Assembly: GCF_003590855.1 (NCBI RefSeq)
Contig: NZ_QYUP01000010.1
Coordinates: forward strand, 1-64,000
DNA length: 64,000 nucleotides
Source: Massilia cavernae
GTDB lineage: Bacteria > Pseudomonadota > Gammaproteobacteria > Burkholderiales > Burkholderiaceae_D
Reading direction: 5' to 3'
The position numbers were made by a program, and so were the translations under genes. Positions 26,287 through 35,566 of the stretch are shown in pieces (positions within the stretch are counted from its first letter, which is position 1; each line of letters starts with the position of its first letter). The notes under the pieces were generated by a model. The model searched no databases and was not told the origin of the DNA. It worked only from the letters and a program-made list of their open reading frames with translations.

Positions 26287-27463
26287 ATGCTGTCGAACGA
26301 CGTCGCACGAGTCCGATTCCTGTCCAGGACCAACCTGGACACCGGCTACCATCATTCGGTCGCGATCTCGGTGCTGCGCGGCCTCGCCGCGGTTCAAGTG
26401 GCCGCCGCCCACGTGCGCGCCCAGTTCTACCCCGGCCTGTCGACCATGGCCGATCCCGGCATCGGCTACCAGGTGCTGGCCTTCTTCACCGGCTTCGCCC
26501 ACCAGGCGGTCGTGATCTTCTTCCTGCTGTCCGGCTGGCTGGTGGGCGGCAGCCTGATGAACAAGCTGGGCGAGCCGCGCGCGGTGGCCTCCTACGCCAT
26601 CGACCGCGTCACCCGGCTGTGGATCGTGCTGGTGCCGGCCTTTATTGCGTCGCTGCTGATCGGCATGATGATCGGCGAGGTTAATCCGGCGCTGGCCGAC
26701 GTCGCCAGCACCAGCGAGTATTCGCTGCTGGCTTTCGTCGCCGGTAAACATGTTCGGCCTTCAGACCTGCCGTGCCCCGCTACGGCCGGCAACTTCGCCT
26801 GTGGAGCCTGACCTACGAAACCTGCTACTACGTGTTTCCCGTGCGCCGTGCTGATTCGCCGCCCACGCCTGCCAGAAGCCGGCGCGGCGACCCTGCGTGC
26901 CTGATCGCCTGCCAAGCTGAAATACCGCCATCCTGCCTTGTACTTTACGTGTGGCTGAGGCCCGGCTGTTCCGCGCATCATATCCAGGCCGAGCGGCGCC
27001 GCCAAATGGCCTCGCCGCCGCCTTCGCACTGGTGGCCGTGTACTTCCGCCTCAACGGCAGCAACAACATCCTGCTGGAAGGTTCCTTCGTCCAGGACCTG
27101 CTGTACAGCATGGTATTCATGGCCGTGCTGTGCAGCCTGCAGTCGCCGGTCAACCCTGGGAGCCATGCGGTGCGCGCACTCGACTGCATCGGCCGTTTCT
27201 TTTCCGAGTTCTCGTTCACCCTGTACGTGATCCACGTGCCGCTGATCTTCGCGCTGCGCCACATCCACGCCCGCCTGCTCGGCACCGACGAACTCGATCC
27301 CGCCAGCCTGTCGGACTTCGGTTCCTACCTGTCGATGGTGGTGCTGATCGTGCTGCTGGCCTGGCTGTTCCACCTGCCCTTCGAAGCCCAGACCTACCGC
27401 GTGCGCAAGCGCCTCAAGGCGCTGCTCCTGCGCCCGCGGCCCCTTCCTCAGAACATCGCGTAG
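26287..27463 (+). pseudogene. Acyltransferase 3 (OafA/YrhL type), broken in the middle
   Basis: The N-terminal part (26287 to about 26750) has the family opening SVLRGLAAVQVAAAHV and the helix VVIFFLLSGWLVGGSL. The C-terminal part (about 26955-27463) has FSFTLYVIHVPLIFAL. Between them the expected sequence is split over three frames: NMFGLQT in one, then YGRQLRLWSLTYETCYY in another, then a third from about 26960. At least two or three indels are needed. The intact protein would O-acylate an exported glycan. Several separate lesions make decay more likely than a single sequencing error. Confidence 0.8.
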
Positions 27464-27819
27464 ATGTAGGGCGACAGCTCGGCCTTCGCCTCGCCTTCCA
27501 TCACCAGCGGCCGCGCCTGCGCCGCCGCTGCGCCGAAGCGGGCAGCCTGGGCCGCGAACTCATGCCGGCCCAGCGCATGCCAGCAAGTGGCAAGGCGGCG
27601 CGCCAGTTCGTCAGTGTCGCGGCAGGCGGCGCTGGTGAAATCGTCGTGTGACATCGCGCTGCGGCGGCGCTTGTTGTAGTAGCTCAGCCAGCTGACGTCG
27701 GGCGCCAGCGGAAACGCGGCCTTGCCTTCGGCGCGCATCCGTTCCGACAGCGGCATCAGCACCTGGTCGAACAAGCCGCCCATCACTTGCGCCAGTTGTG
27801 CTTCCTTAGTCGAGTTCAT
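27448..27819 (-). CDS. Small conserved hypothetical protein linked to carbamoyltransferase
   Basis: A 123-residue soluble protein not assigned to a known family. It is alanine-rich and probably helical, with ALAPDVSWLSYYNKRRRSAM-like central residues and no signal peptide. Its start overlaps the end of the carbamoyltransferase gene by 14 bases, so it is translationally coupled to it. Its end converges on the broken acyltransferase, overlapping by 16 bases. Confidence 0.6.
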   Translation of the reverse strand: MNSTKEAQLAQVMGGLFDQVLMPLSERMRAEGKAAFPLAPDVSWLSYYNKRRRSAMSHDDFTSAACRDTDELARRLATCWHALGRHEFAAQAARFGAAAAQARPLVMEGEAKAELSPYIYAMF

Positions 27820-29653
27820 AAGTCATCCTCCAGTTGTCGTTTTCTTCCTGTACAGGCTGTTCATGGCGCCACAGCAGCACGTCTTCCAGCACCAGCAAGT
27901 CCATGTCGGTACGCATGAAGCAGCGGTAGGCGTCGGCCGGGCTGCATACGATCGGCTCGCCGCGCACATTGAACGAGGTGTTGACCAGCATCGGGCAGCC
28001 GGTCAGGCGTTCGAAGGCGCGGATCAGCGCGTGAAATTCCGGGCTGGTCGCTGCATCCACCGTCTGCACCCGCGCCGAATAATCGACATGGGTGATGGCC
28101 GGCACATCGCTGCGCGGCTGGTTAATCACGCTCATCATGTCGTCGTCGCCTCCATGGAAGCGCGCCATGTCCATCGGCAGCCGCCTGTCCTTGCGCACCG
28201 GCGCCACCAGCAGCATGTAGGGGCTGGCGCCGTCGAGCTCGAAATACTCGGCGCAGCGTTCCTTCAGCACGCTGGGTGCGAACGGCCGGAACGATTCGCG
28301 GAACTTGATCTTCAGGTTCATGGTCGCCTGGGTTGCCGGATTGCGCGGGTCCCCCAGGATCGAGCGCGCGCCCAGCGAGCGCGGCCCGAACTCCATGCGG
28401 CCCGACATCCAGCCAACGATCTTGCCCTCGGCCAGCGCCGCGGCGATGGTTTCCAACCGCAGGTCACGGTCGCGCACCTGGCGGTGCGGCAGCTTCTGGC
28501 GCTCCACGAAGGCCAGCACCTCGGCGCTGGAGTAGCGCGGGCCCAGCAGGCTGCCCTGCTGGGCGTCGCGTCCGCGCAGCGGCGCCTTGCGCGGCTGGTC
28601 GTAGTACATGTGGTGGGCCAGCAGCGCCGCGCCGAGCGCGCCGCCGGCGTCGCCCGCGGCCGGCTGTATCCACACTTCGTCGAAGATGCCTTCGGCGACA
28701 AGCTTGCCGTTGGCCACGCAGTTCAGCGCCACGCCGCCGGCCATCACCAGCTTGTCCTCGCCGGTGATCTCGCGCAGGTGGCGCGCGGTCTTGATGACGA
28801 TTTCCTCGGTCAGCTTCTGGACGCTGGCGGCCAGGTCCATCTCGCGCCGGGTGATCGGGGTTTCCGCCTTGCGTGCCGGCCCGCCGAACAACTGGGCGAA
28901 GCGCTCGCCCGTCATCGCCATCGAATCGAGGTAGGCAAAGTACGAGGTGTCGAGGCGGTAGGAACCGTCGTCGCGCACATCGACCAGGTGCTCCCTGATG
29001 GCGCCGTAGTAGCGCGGCTCGCCGTAGGGCGCCAGCCCCATCAGCTTGTACTCGCCGGAGTTGACCTTGAAGCCGCAGAAGTGGGTGAAGGCGCTGTACA
29101 GCAGGCCCAGCGAATGCGGGTAATTGATCTCCGAGAACAGCCGCACGGTGCCGCCGTCGCCACTGCCCAGGCTGGTGGTGGCCCATTCGCCGACGCCGTC
29201 GATGGTCAGGATCGCGGCACGCTCGAACGGCGAGGGATAGAAGGCGCTGGCGGCGTGGGCCATGTGGTGCTCGGAGAACAGCACCCTGCCCTCGCGGCCC
29301 AGCGAACCGATCGCGCGGCGCACGTGCTCGTCCAGCCACATCTTGTCGCCCAGCACCTGGCCGGCGGCCTGGATGAACTGCTCGCGCCCCGCCTCGCCGG
29401 CCGCCAGCGCATTCTCCACCACGCGGTCGAAGGTCGCCACGGGGTTGTCGTAGAAGATGATGGCGTCCAGTTCGGCGGCGTCGACGAAGCCTTCCTCCAG
29501 GCAGTAGTTGATGGCGTTGAGCGGGAAGCGCGGGTCGTGCTTCTTGCGCGAGAAACGTTCCTCTTGCGCAGCGGCGACGATCTGGCCGTCGCGCACCAGG
29601 GCCGCGGCGGAGTCATGGTAAAACGCGGAAATGCCGAGTATCAGCCTGGACAT
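27806..29653 (-). CDS. Carbamoyltransferase, NodU/CmcH family
   Basis: A 615-residue protein from ATG 29653 (MSRLILGISAFYHDSAAALV). The N-terminal ASKHA/Kae1-like domain has HDSAAALV, EERFSRKKHDPRFP, FSEHHMAHAASAFYPS (metal-binding histidines) and AILTIDGVGEWAT. The C-terminal YrdC-like domain has MEFGPRSLGARSILGDPR and MLVNTSFNVRGEPIV. Such enzymes transfer a carbamoyl group from carbamoyl phosphate to a hydroxyl of a sugar or secondary metabolite. It overlaps the SGNH gene upstream by 13 bases; the set suggests decoration of an exported glycan. Confidence 0.92.
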   Translation of the reverse strand: MSRLILGISAFYHDSAAALVRDGQIVAAAQEERFSRKKHDPRFPLNAINYCLEEGFVDAAELDAIIFYDNPVATFDRVVENALAAGEAGREQFIQAAGQVLGDKMWLDEHVRRAIGSLGREGRVLFSEHHMAHAASAFYPSPFERAAILTIDGVGEWATTSLGSGDGGTVRLFSEINYPHSLGLLYSAFTHFCGFKVNSGEYKLMGLAPYGEPRYYGAIREHLVDVRDDGSYRLDTSYFAYLDSMAMTGERFAQLFGGPARKAETPITRREMDLAASVQKLTEEIVIKTARHLREITGEDKLVMAGGVALNCVANGKLVAEGIFDEVWIQPAAGDAGGALGAALLAHHMYYDQPRKAPLRGRDAQQGSLLGPRYSSAEVLAFVERQKLPHRQVRDRDLRLETIAAALAEGKIVGWMSGRMEFGPRSLGARSILGDPRNPATQATMNLKIKFRESFRPFAPSVLKERCAEYFELDGASPYMLLVAPVRKDRRLPMDMARFHGGDDDMMSVINQPRSDVPAITHVDYSARVQTVDAATSPEFHALIRAFERLTGCPMLVNTSFNVRGEPIVCSPADAYRCFMRTDMDLLVLEDVLLWRHEQPVQEENDNWRMTYELD

Positions 29654-30675
29654 GTCTTTCCCTTTCTTTCGGTGGACTGGACCAGCAGGCGCTGCAACAC
29701 CGGCGCCAGCGAATCGGCCAGCGCGCGGTGGCCGGCGGGGGTGTAATGGATGTCGGTTTCCCAGCGGAAGGCGCGCCGCTCGGCGGCCGGGTAGGCCATG
29801 AATGCAGGCAGCGGATCGTGCAGGGTGCATTTCACCTCGGCGGCCAGCTCGGCGAAGCGGGCCTGGTAGGGTCCGGCGTCGCAGGCGCCGTCGAGGTGCT
29901 GGGGCAGCGGCAGCGGCATCAGCACCACTGGCCTCGGCGCCGCGCGTATCCATTCGGCCAGGATGGCGCGCATCAGCAGCCAGCCGGGATGCGAAGGGGC
30001 GTCGTAGGCGGGCAGCGGCTGGTAGCGGGTCAGGCGCTGCACCGCGTCCTTGGCGCCGACCGCGTTGACCACCTTGCGCAGGAAGCCGAAGCGCCCGCCC
30101 GTGTCGACCGCGCCCTGCTCGGCCGGCGACAGTTCGTCCAGCTCGAAGGGCGTGGAACGGGGCGGCACGTTGCGCAGCGCCAGCTTGCCCTGGTCGAGGG
30201 CGAAGTAAGGCTTGGCGTAGATCCGCTCGCGGCCGTCGGCGTCGCGGTGGGGACGGTAGTGCGCCATCACGCGGCGGATGTTTTCGACGAATACGGCGAT
30301 GACCAGCACGTCGTGCTCGATGCCCTGGGCGTACTCGCGCCAGGCCAGGTATTGCTGGTCGGTGCCGGTCGACGACAGGCCGAAGTTGTAGCTCTCGACC
30401 CTGGCCACGGGCCCCAGCTTCGCTTCGAGGCGGGCCTCGAGCAGGTCGGTGTAGCGCTGGTGGTTGCTGACGGCGTCGCCGGCGGTGAACGAATCGCCGA
30501 AGAACAGCACGCGCCGCACGCCGGGCGCGGCGTGCCTTACGAAGGGACGGTTGGAACGGAAGCCGTCTTCGTTGGCGTGGACAAGGTAGCCGCCGCCCTC
30601 GTGGGGGATGCGCGCCTTGAGGTTGGGGATGAAACGGTAACCGACAACAGGATGGTATTCATATAGCTGTCTCAT
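29641..30675 (-). CDS. SGNH/GDSL hydrolase family protein
   Basis: A 344-residue protein. Block I is VLFFGDSFTAGDAV (about residues 56-69, nucleophile Ser); Block III Asn is in NFGLSSTGTDQQYL. The C-terminal catalytic Asp/His pair is in ETDIHYTPAGHRALADSL (about 310-327). No signal peptide is seen. It is first in a tight three-gene operon with the carbamoyltransferase and the small protein. Relatives in such clusters act as esterases or acyl-transferring enzymes on glycans; specificity is unknown. Confidence 0.8.
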   Translation of the reverse strand: MRQLYEYHPVVGYRFIPNLKARIPHEGGGYLVHANEDGFRSNRPFVRHAAPGVRRVLFFGDSFTAGDAVSNHQRYTDLLEARLEAKLGPVARVESYNFGLSSTGTDQQYLAWREYAQGIEHDVLVIAVFVENIRRVMAHYRPHRDADGRERIYAKPYFALDQGKLALRNVPPRSTPFELDELSPAEQGAVDTGGRFGFLRKVVNAVGAKDAVQRLTRYQPLPAYDAPSHPGWLLMRAILAEWIRAAPRPVVLMPLPLPQHLDGACDAGPYQARFAELAAEVKCTLHDPLPAFMAYPAAERRAFRWETDIHYTPAGHRALADSLAPVLQRLLVQSTERKGKTCPG

Positions 30676-30850
30676 TGGAACTCCGCAGGAATGTCCGGAC
30701 CGGGGGCCGGTTCCCGACCAATTCTGGTCAAAGAATCATTCCTGCGTTTGTTGACGGTCAAGCGTCAGCCTGCCCGCGGCGCTTTCCCGCGCTGCGCTTG
30801 ATGCCGCGGGAGCGATACGCTTACGCGCGGAAATTCCGCGCCCGCGCAGC

Positions 30851-33307
30851 CTAGTTTTCCAGCGGCTCGATCGATTGCGGCTGCGGAACTTCGACCGGGT
30901 CGAACTGCCGCTGCGGATCCGGCGGCGGCGGCTCCTGGATCACCTCAATCGCCTCGTCGATGCCTTCGACCTCGACCGGCTCGTCCAGCACCGGCTCGGC
31001 CGGGGCGATGCCGCCCTCGTACAGCTCGCCCGGCTGCTCCTCGACCTCGACCGGCTGCTCGTCTTCCTGCACCGGCGCCGGTTTCGGCGCGCCCGGGAAT
31101 ACGGCGCGCGGATCGACCTTGCCCGATTCGAGCGCGGCCTTGAAGAAGTCGCCCACCACCAGGATGGCGTTGTGGCCGCCCTGGCCCCAATAGTTGCTGC
31201 GCATAGCGACGCGGTTGTCGTTGAAGCCGACCCAGGCGCCCGCCACCAGGTTCGGGTGCATCAGGATGAACCAGCCGTCGGCGTTCTTCTGGGTGGTGCC
31301 GGTCTTGCCGGCCACGTCGGCGGTGATGCCGAAGCGGTAGCGCACGCCGGTGCCGGTGCCGCGGTTGATCACGCCGCGCATCATGTCGATCAGCGTCACC
31401 GCCGATTCGTTCGACATGGCGCGCCGCGGCGCCTCGCCGCCGAACTCGGCGATGACCTTGCCGTCGCGGTCGGTGATGCGCTTGACGAACACCGGCGGCC
31501 GGTACTCGCCCTGGGCCGCGATGGTCGAATAGGCGCTGACCATTTCCAGCAGGGTCACCGGGCTGGTGCCCAGCGCCAGCGACGGCACCGAGTCGAGCGC
31601 GCTGTCCTTGATGCCGAGGTCGCGCGCCAGCTGGATGATGCCGGGCAGGCCAACGTCCTGCATCACCTGGGCGGTGATGGTGTTCTTCGAGTACACCAGG
31701 CCCTCGCGCAAGGTCATCCGGTTGCCGGACGAGCCGCTCATGTCGGTCGGGCGCCAGACCTTGCCGTCGCCGGCCTTGATGTCGAGCACCGCATCGACAT
31801 AGGGCCGCTCGGGTGACATGCCTTTTTCCAGCGCGGCGCCGTAGACGATGGGCTTGAAGGTCGAACCAGGCTGGCGCGCGGCCTGGGCCACGTGGTCGTA
31901 CTGGTCGCGCCGGAAATCGCGGCTGCCGACCCAGGCCTTGACCTCGCCGGTCTGCGGATCGATGGCAACGAAGCCGGTCTCCAGGCGGGTCTTGGCGGCG
32001 CGCAGTTCCGCCATGAACTTGCGGTCGGACTTCAGGCGCTTGAGAGCGTCCCTGGCCGCTTCGCCGTCCTCGACCGCCTGCTTGAATTCGGGCGTCTCGC
32101 GGATGAAGGCGTCGAGCAGGCCGCGCTTGGATTTCCAGAAGTATTCGAAGGGGTTGATCGCGTGGTGCATGCCGGCGTAGGCGCTGGTCGACGAGGTGTA
32201 GGACAGCCCCGGCTGGCTCCACTCGACATCGGCGATCGCCTGCAGCGCGTCGCCCTGGCGCGCGACCGCTCGCAGGGCGGCCTGCTGCAGGCCGGAGTCG
32301 AGCGTGGTTTGGACCACCAGGCCGTCCAGTTGCAGGTTGTAGTCGTTCTCGTCGGCCCACTGGATCATCCACTTGCGCACGAAGCTGGAGAAGTGGCTGT
32401 CGGTGCCGCCCCGTTCCGGCTGGCGCTCGAAGTGCAGGCGCAGCGGGCGCTTCTTCAGCGCCTTGAAGCGCGCCTCGTTGATCACGCCGTGCTTGAGCAT
32501 CTGGCCCAGCACCACGTTGCGGCGCTGCACCGATCGCTCCGCGTTGGTGACCGGATTGTAGTACTTGGTGCCCTTGAGCATGCCGACCAGGGTCGCGCTT
32601 TCGAGGATGTCGAGCCTGGCCGCCGGCTTGTCGAAGTAGGTGCGCGCAGCCATCTCGATGCCGAAGGTGTTGTACAGGAAGGGCACCGTGTTCAGGTAGG
32701 CTTCCAGGATCTCGTCCTTGGTGTAGGTGGCCTCGATCTTGATCGCGGTGATCATTTCCTTCAGCTTGCGGTTCAGGTTGCGCGAGCGCCCTATCTCTTC
32801 CGGGAACATATTGCGCGCGAGCTGCTGGGTGATGGTCGAGCCGCCCTGGGAGTCGCCTTTGAGCGTGTACAGCACCGCGCCCACGCTGCGGCGGAAATCG
32901 ATGCCGTGATGGTCGTAGAAGCGGTGGTCTTCGGTGGCCACCAGCGCCTTCACCACGTGCGGCGAAACCTGGTCCAGCCTGACCCGCTCCTGCAAGCCCT
33001 GCTCGAAGGTGGCGAGCTGCTTGCCGTCGCTGGAGACCAGCACGCTGGCCTGGGCCGAGCGCGCCTGGCGCAAATCGCTGATGCCCGGGGTCAGCGGGAT
33101 CAGGATCAGGACGTATAGCAGCAGCAAGGCCAGCAGCGCCGCCATGCCCCACAGGACGATCAGTACCGCGCGCTGGGCCGGCGGGTAGCGCAGCAGGTAC
33201 GCCTTGAAGCGGGAATGGCCTTGCCTCGCCCTGGCCTGGGCCGCGCCGGCCGCGCGCAGTGCGTGCCGGCGCAAACGCTGCGCCAGCTTGTCGTTATCGT
33301 CCACCAT
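30851..33307 (-). CDS. mrcA: Penicillin-binding protein 1A, bifunctional peptidoglycan synthase
   Basis: An 818-residue class A PBP. A short cytoplasmic N-terminus is followed by one transmembrane helix (about 46-72). The GT51 glycosyltransferase has TEDHRFYDHHGID and GGSTITQQLARNMF (about 125-165). The transpeptidase carries all three motifs: STFK in RQPGSTFKPIVY, SKNT in GLVYSKNTITAQ, and KTGTT. A proline/glutamate-rich tail (about 740-818) is predicted to be disordered. It polymerises and cross-links peptidoglycan in the periplasm. Confidence 0.95.
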   Translation of the reverse strand: MVDDNDKLAQRLRRHALRAAGAAQARARQGHSRFKAYLLRYPPAQRAVLIVLWGMAALLALLLLYVLILIPLTPGISDLRQARSAQASVLVSSDGKQLATFEQGLQERVRLDQVSPHVVKALVATEDHRFYDHHGIDFRRSVGAVLYTLKGDSQGGSTITQQLARNMFPEEIGRSRNLNRKLKEMITAIKIEATYTKDEILEAYLNTVPFLYNTFGIEMAARTYFDKPAARLDILESATLVGMLKGTKYYNPVTNAERSVQRRNVVLGQMLKHGVINEARFKALKKRPLRLHFERQPERGGTDSHFSSFVRKWMIQWADENDYNLQLDGLVVQTTLDSGLQQAALRAVARQGDALQAIADVEWSQPGLSYTSSTSAYAGMHHAINPFEYFWKSKRGLLDAFIRETPEFKQAVEDGEAARDALKRLKSDRKFMAELRAAKTRLETGFVAIDPQTGEVKAWVGSRDFRRDQYDHVAQAARQPGSTFKPIVYGAALEKGMSPERPYVDAVLDIKAGDGKVWRPTDMSGSSGNRMTLREGLVYSKNTITAQVMQDVGLPGIIQLARDLGIKDSALDSVPSLALGTSPVTLLEMVSAYSTIAAQGEYRPPVFVKRITDRDGKVIAEFGGEAPRRAMSNESAVTLIDMMRGVINRGTGTGVRYRFGITADVAGKTGTTQKNADGWFILMHPNLVAGAWVGFNDNRVAMRSNYWGQGGHNAILVVGDFFKAALESGKVDPRAVFPGAPKPAPVQEDEQPVEVEEQPGELYEGGIAPAEPVLDEPVEVEGIDEAIEVIQEPPPPDPQRQFDPVEVPQPQSIEPLEN

Positions 33308-33414
33308 GTATACCTTGCCAACTGTTCAATCATTGCGAATGGCCGAGTATAGCCGACGCGGGACGAAACGACGGAACGGTTGTGTGCCGGAAGTAATATC
33401 TTCGAGCCGGCAGT

Positions 33415-33735
33415 TCAGGGCGTCAATGCGTCGATGTCGCGACCGCCGAAGTCTTCCAGCACCTTCGACGCCGCGTCGATCGAGGCGCGGTCGGCCGCGC
33501 TCACTTCCACCATCACGGTGCCGCGCTGGGCCGGCTTTTCAAAATTGCGCGCGTAGGTCTTGTCTTCATCGGGCATCGCGTTGCCGACGGCAAAGTTGCC
33601 CTCGACGGGGCCGGCTTCGTCGTCGCGCACGCTGACGCGCACCGCGTCCTTGTCGTAGCCCGCCTGCAGCAGCGCGTCGCGCGCCCCTTCGGCGTCTGCA
33701 TACTCGTCGAAAATCCGGATCAGCTTGTTCGGCAT
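33415..33735 (-). CDS. Small hypothetical protein, general-stress-like
   Basis: A 106-residue acidic soluble protein. Its opening (LIRIFDEYADAEGARDALLQ) and the later GTVMVEVSAADRASIDAASK resemble proteins that start with a ferredoxin-like half-domain and are called heat-induced stress or YflT-like. The resemblance is weak and no function is assigned. It is monocistronic between PBP1a and the L,D-transpeptidase. Confidence 0.6.
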   Translation of the reverse strand: MPNKLIRIFDEYADAEGARDALLQAGYDKDAVRVSVRDDEAGPVEGNFAVGNAMPDEDKTYARNFEKPAQRGTVMVEVSAADRASIDAASKVLEDFGGRDIDALTP

Positions 33736-33894
33736 GTTGGCTCCCTATCAGTGCGTTGGCCAGGCAAGGCGCGCCGCGCCCGGATCGATGTATAGCATAA
33801 AGGCGGGCTCCGGCCCCGTACGCCTGCGGTGCATTTCCGCGGCAAACTGCGGCCGGAAGCACTATGATGAAGGCGGACATCGTGTCCTATCGCA

Positions 33895-35562
33895 ATGAAA
33901 CACCGTACCTTCCTGAGGCCGCTGGCGCTGGCGGCCGCCCTTGCCCTGGCCGCAGTGCCGGCCGGTGGGGGAGCGCAGGTGCAAATCCAGCCACTGCCGG
34001 CGCAGGCGCAGATACCGGTACTGGCGGAGCGGGCGCAAATACAGCTGCTGGCGGCGCAGGCGCCGCGCGAGGTACCCGGCCATGTTCGCCAGTACGACGA
34101 ACGAGAATGGATGCGGCGTTTCTACGCGCCGCGCGCTTGGGCGCCGGCATGGAACGCGGCGCAGGCGCGCGAGGCGGTCGCGCTGATCGGCGCGGCCGGC
34201 GCGCACGGCCTGTCGCCCAACTACTACGGCCACGCGGTGCTGCAGCGGCGGGTGGCGCAGGCCGGCCAGCCGGACGCCGCGCTCGACGTCGCGCTCACCC
34301 GCGCTTTCCTGCACTACCTGGCCGACCTGCGCATCGGCCGGGTGCGTCCCGACTACCACACGGCCGCGCCCGACACCCGCCTGAAGCAGTTCGACCCGGT
34401 GCGCATCCTGTCCGCTGCGCTGGCCGGCAACGGCCAGCTGGCGGCGGCGGTCGTGTCGGCCGAACCGGCGATCGTGTTCTATCCGCGCGTCAAGGACATG
34501 CTGGCCCACTACCGCGGCCTGGCCCAAACGCCGCACGCCGATCTGCCGGCGGTCAAGACGCTCCGGCCGGGCAGCCCCTATCCGGGCGCCGCCGCGCTGC
34601 GCGGACGCCTGGTCCTGCTGGGCGACCTCCCGGCCGATGAGCGCCCGGCGCAGGAGCCGGTCTACTCGGCCGAGCTGGCCGAAGGCGTGCGCCAGTTCCA
34701 GGCGCGCCACGGGCTGGCCGAGGACGGCGTGATCGGCCGCGAAACATCGGCCGCCTTGAATGTACCGCTCGAGAGGCGGGTGCGCCAGCTGGAACTGGCG
34801 CTGGAACGGCTGCGCTGGATCCCCGAGCTGCGTCCCGGCCCCGTCATCGCGGTCAACCTGCCCGCCTTCCGCCTGTGGGCCTTCCAGCATGGCGCCGGCG
34901 CCAGCGGGGAAGAAGCGCTGGAAATGCGCGTGATTGTCGGCGAGGCGCTCAAGACGCCGACCCCGCTATTTATCGGCAGCATGCGCCACCTGGAATTCAA
35001 TCCCTACTGGAACGTCCCGCGCAGCATAGCCGTGGAGGAGCTGATCCCGAAGATGCTCCAGGACCCAGGCTACCTGGCCAACAACGACATGGAAATGGTG
35101 TCCACCGCGGGCGGCGGCGCCACCAGCGCGGTCAACGGCGGTACGCTGGGCGCGCTGCGCGCAGGCAAGCTGCGCATCCGCCAGCGGCCGGGGCCGAAAA
35201 ACGCGCTGGGGGCGGTCAAGTTCGCCATGCCGAACCCGATGAACATCTACCTGCACTCGACCGCCGCGCAGGAACTGTTCGACCGCAACCGGCGCGACCT
35301 CAGCCATGGCTGCATCCGGGTCGAGAAGCCGCTGGAGCTGGCGCGCTTCGTGCTGGCCGACCAGCCTGAGTGGACCGACGGCAGCGTCGAGCTGGCGATG
35401 CTGCCAGGCCCGACCCGCAAGGTCGACCTGGGCGGCCCGCTGCCGGTGATCCTGTTCTATGCCACGGCCATGGTCGACCGCGAGGGCCGCGCGCTGTTCC
35501 CGCGCGACGTCTACCTGCGCGACGCGAAGCTGGAACAGGCGCTGCGCGTCGATGCGGAGTAG
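33895..35562 (+). CDS. L,D-transpeptidase, YcbB (LdtD) type
   Basis: A 555-residue exported protein with a signal peptide (about residues 1-28, LALAAALALAAVPAGGGA). A scaffold/peptidoglycan-binding-like region (about 100-285) includes LAEGVRQFQARHGLAEDG. The YkuD catalytic domain (about 320-500) ends in SHGCIRVEKP with the catalytic Cys near residue 471. It forms 3-3 cross-links or attaches proteins to peptidoglycan in the periplasm, which fits its position near PBP1a. A glutamine-rich repeat-like stretch follows the signal peptide. Confidence 0.92.
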   Translation: MKHRTFLRPLALAAALALAAVPAGGGAQVQIQPLPAQAQIPVLAERAQIQLLAAQAPREVPGHVRQYDEREWMRRFYAPRAWAPAWNAAQAREAVALIGAAGAHGLSPNYYGHAVLQRRVAQAGQPDAALDVALTRAFLHYLADLRIGRVRPDYHTAAPDTRLKQFDPVRILSAALAGNGQLAAAVVSAEPAIVFYPRVKDMLAHYRGLAQTPHADLPAVKTLRPGSPYPGAAALRGRLVLLGDLPADERPAQEPVYSAELAEGVRQFQARHGLAEDGVIGRETSAALNVPLERRVRQLELALERLRWIPELRPGPVIAVNLPAFRLWAFQHGAGASGEEALEMRVIVGEALKTPTPLFIGSMRHLEFNPYWNVPRSIAVEELIPKMLQDPGYLANNDMEMVSTAGGGATSAVNGGTLGALRAGKLRIRQRPGPKNALGAVKFAMPNPMNIYLHSTAAQELFDRNRRDLSHGCIRVEKPLELARFVLADQPEWTDGSVELAMLPGPTRKVDLGGPLPVILFYATAMVDREGRALFPRDVYLRDAKLEQALRVDAE

Positions 35563-35566
35563 CGAT

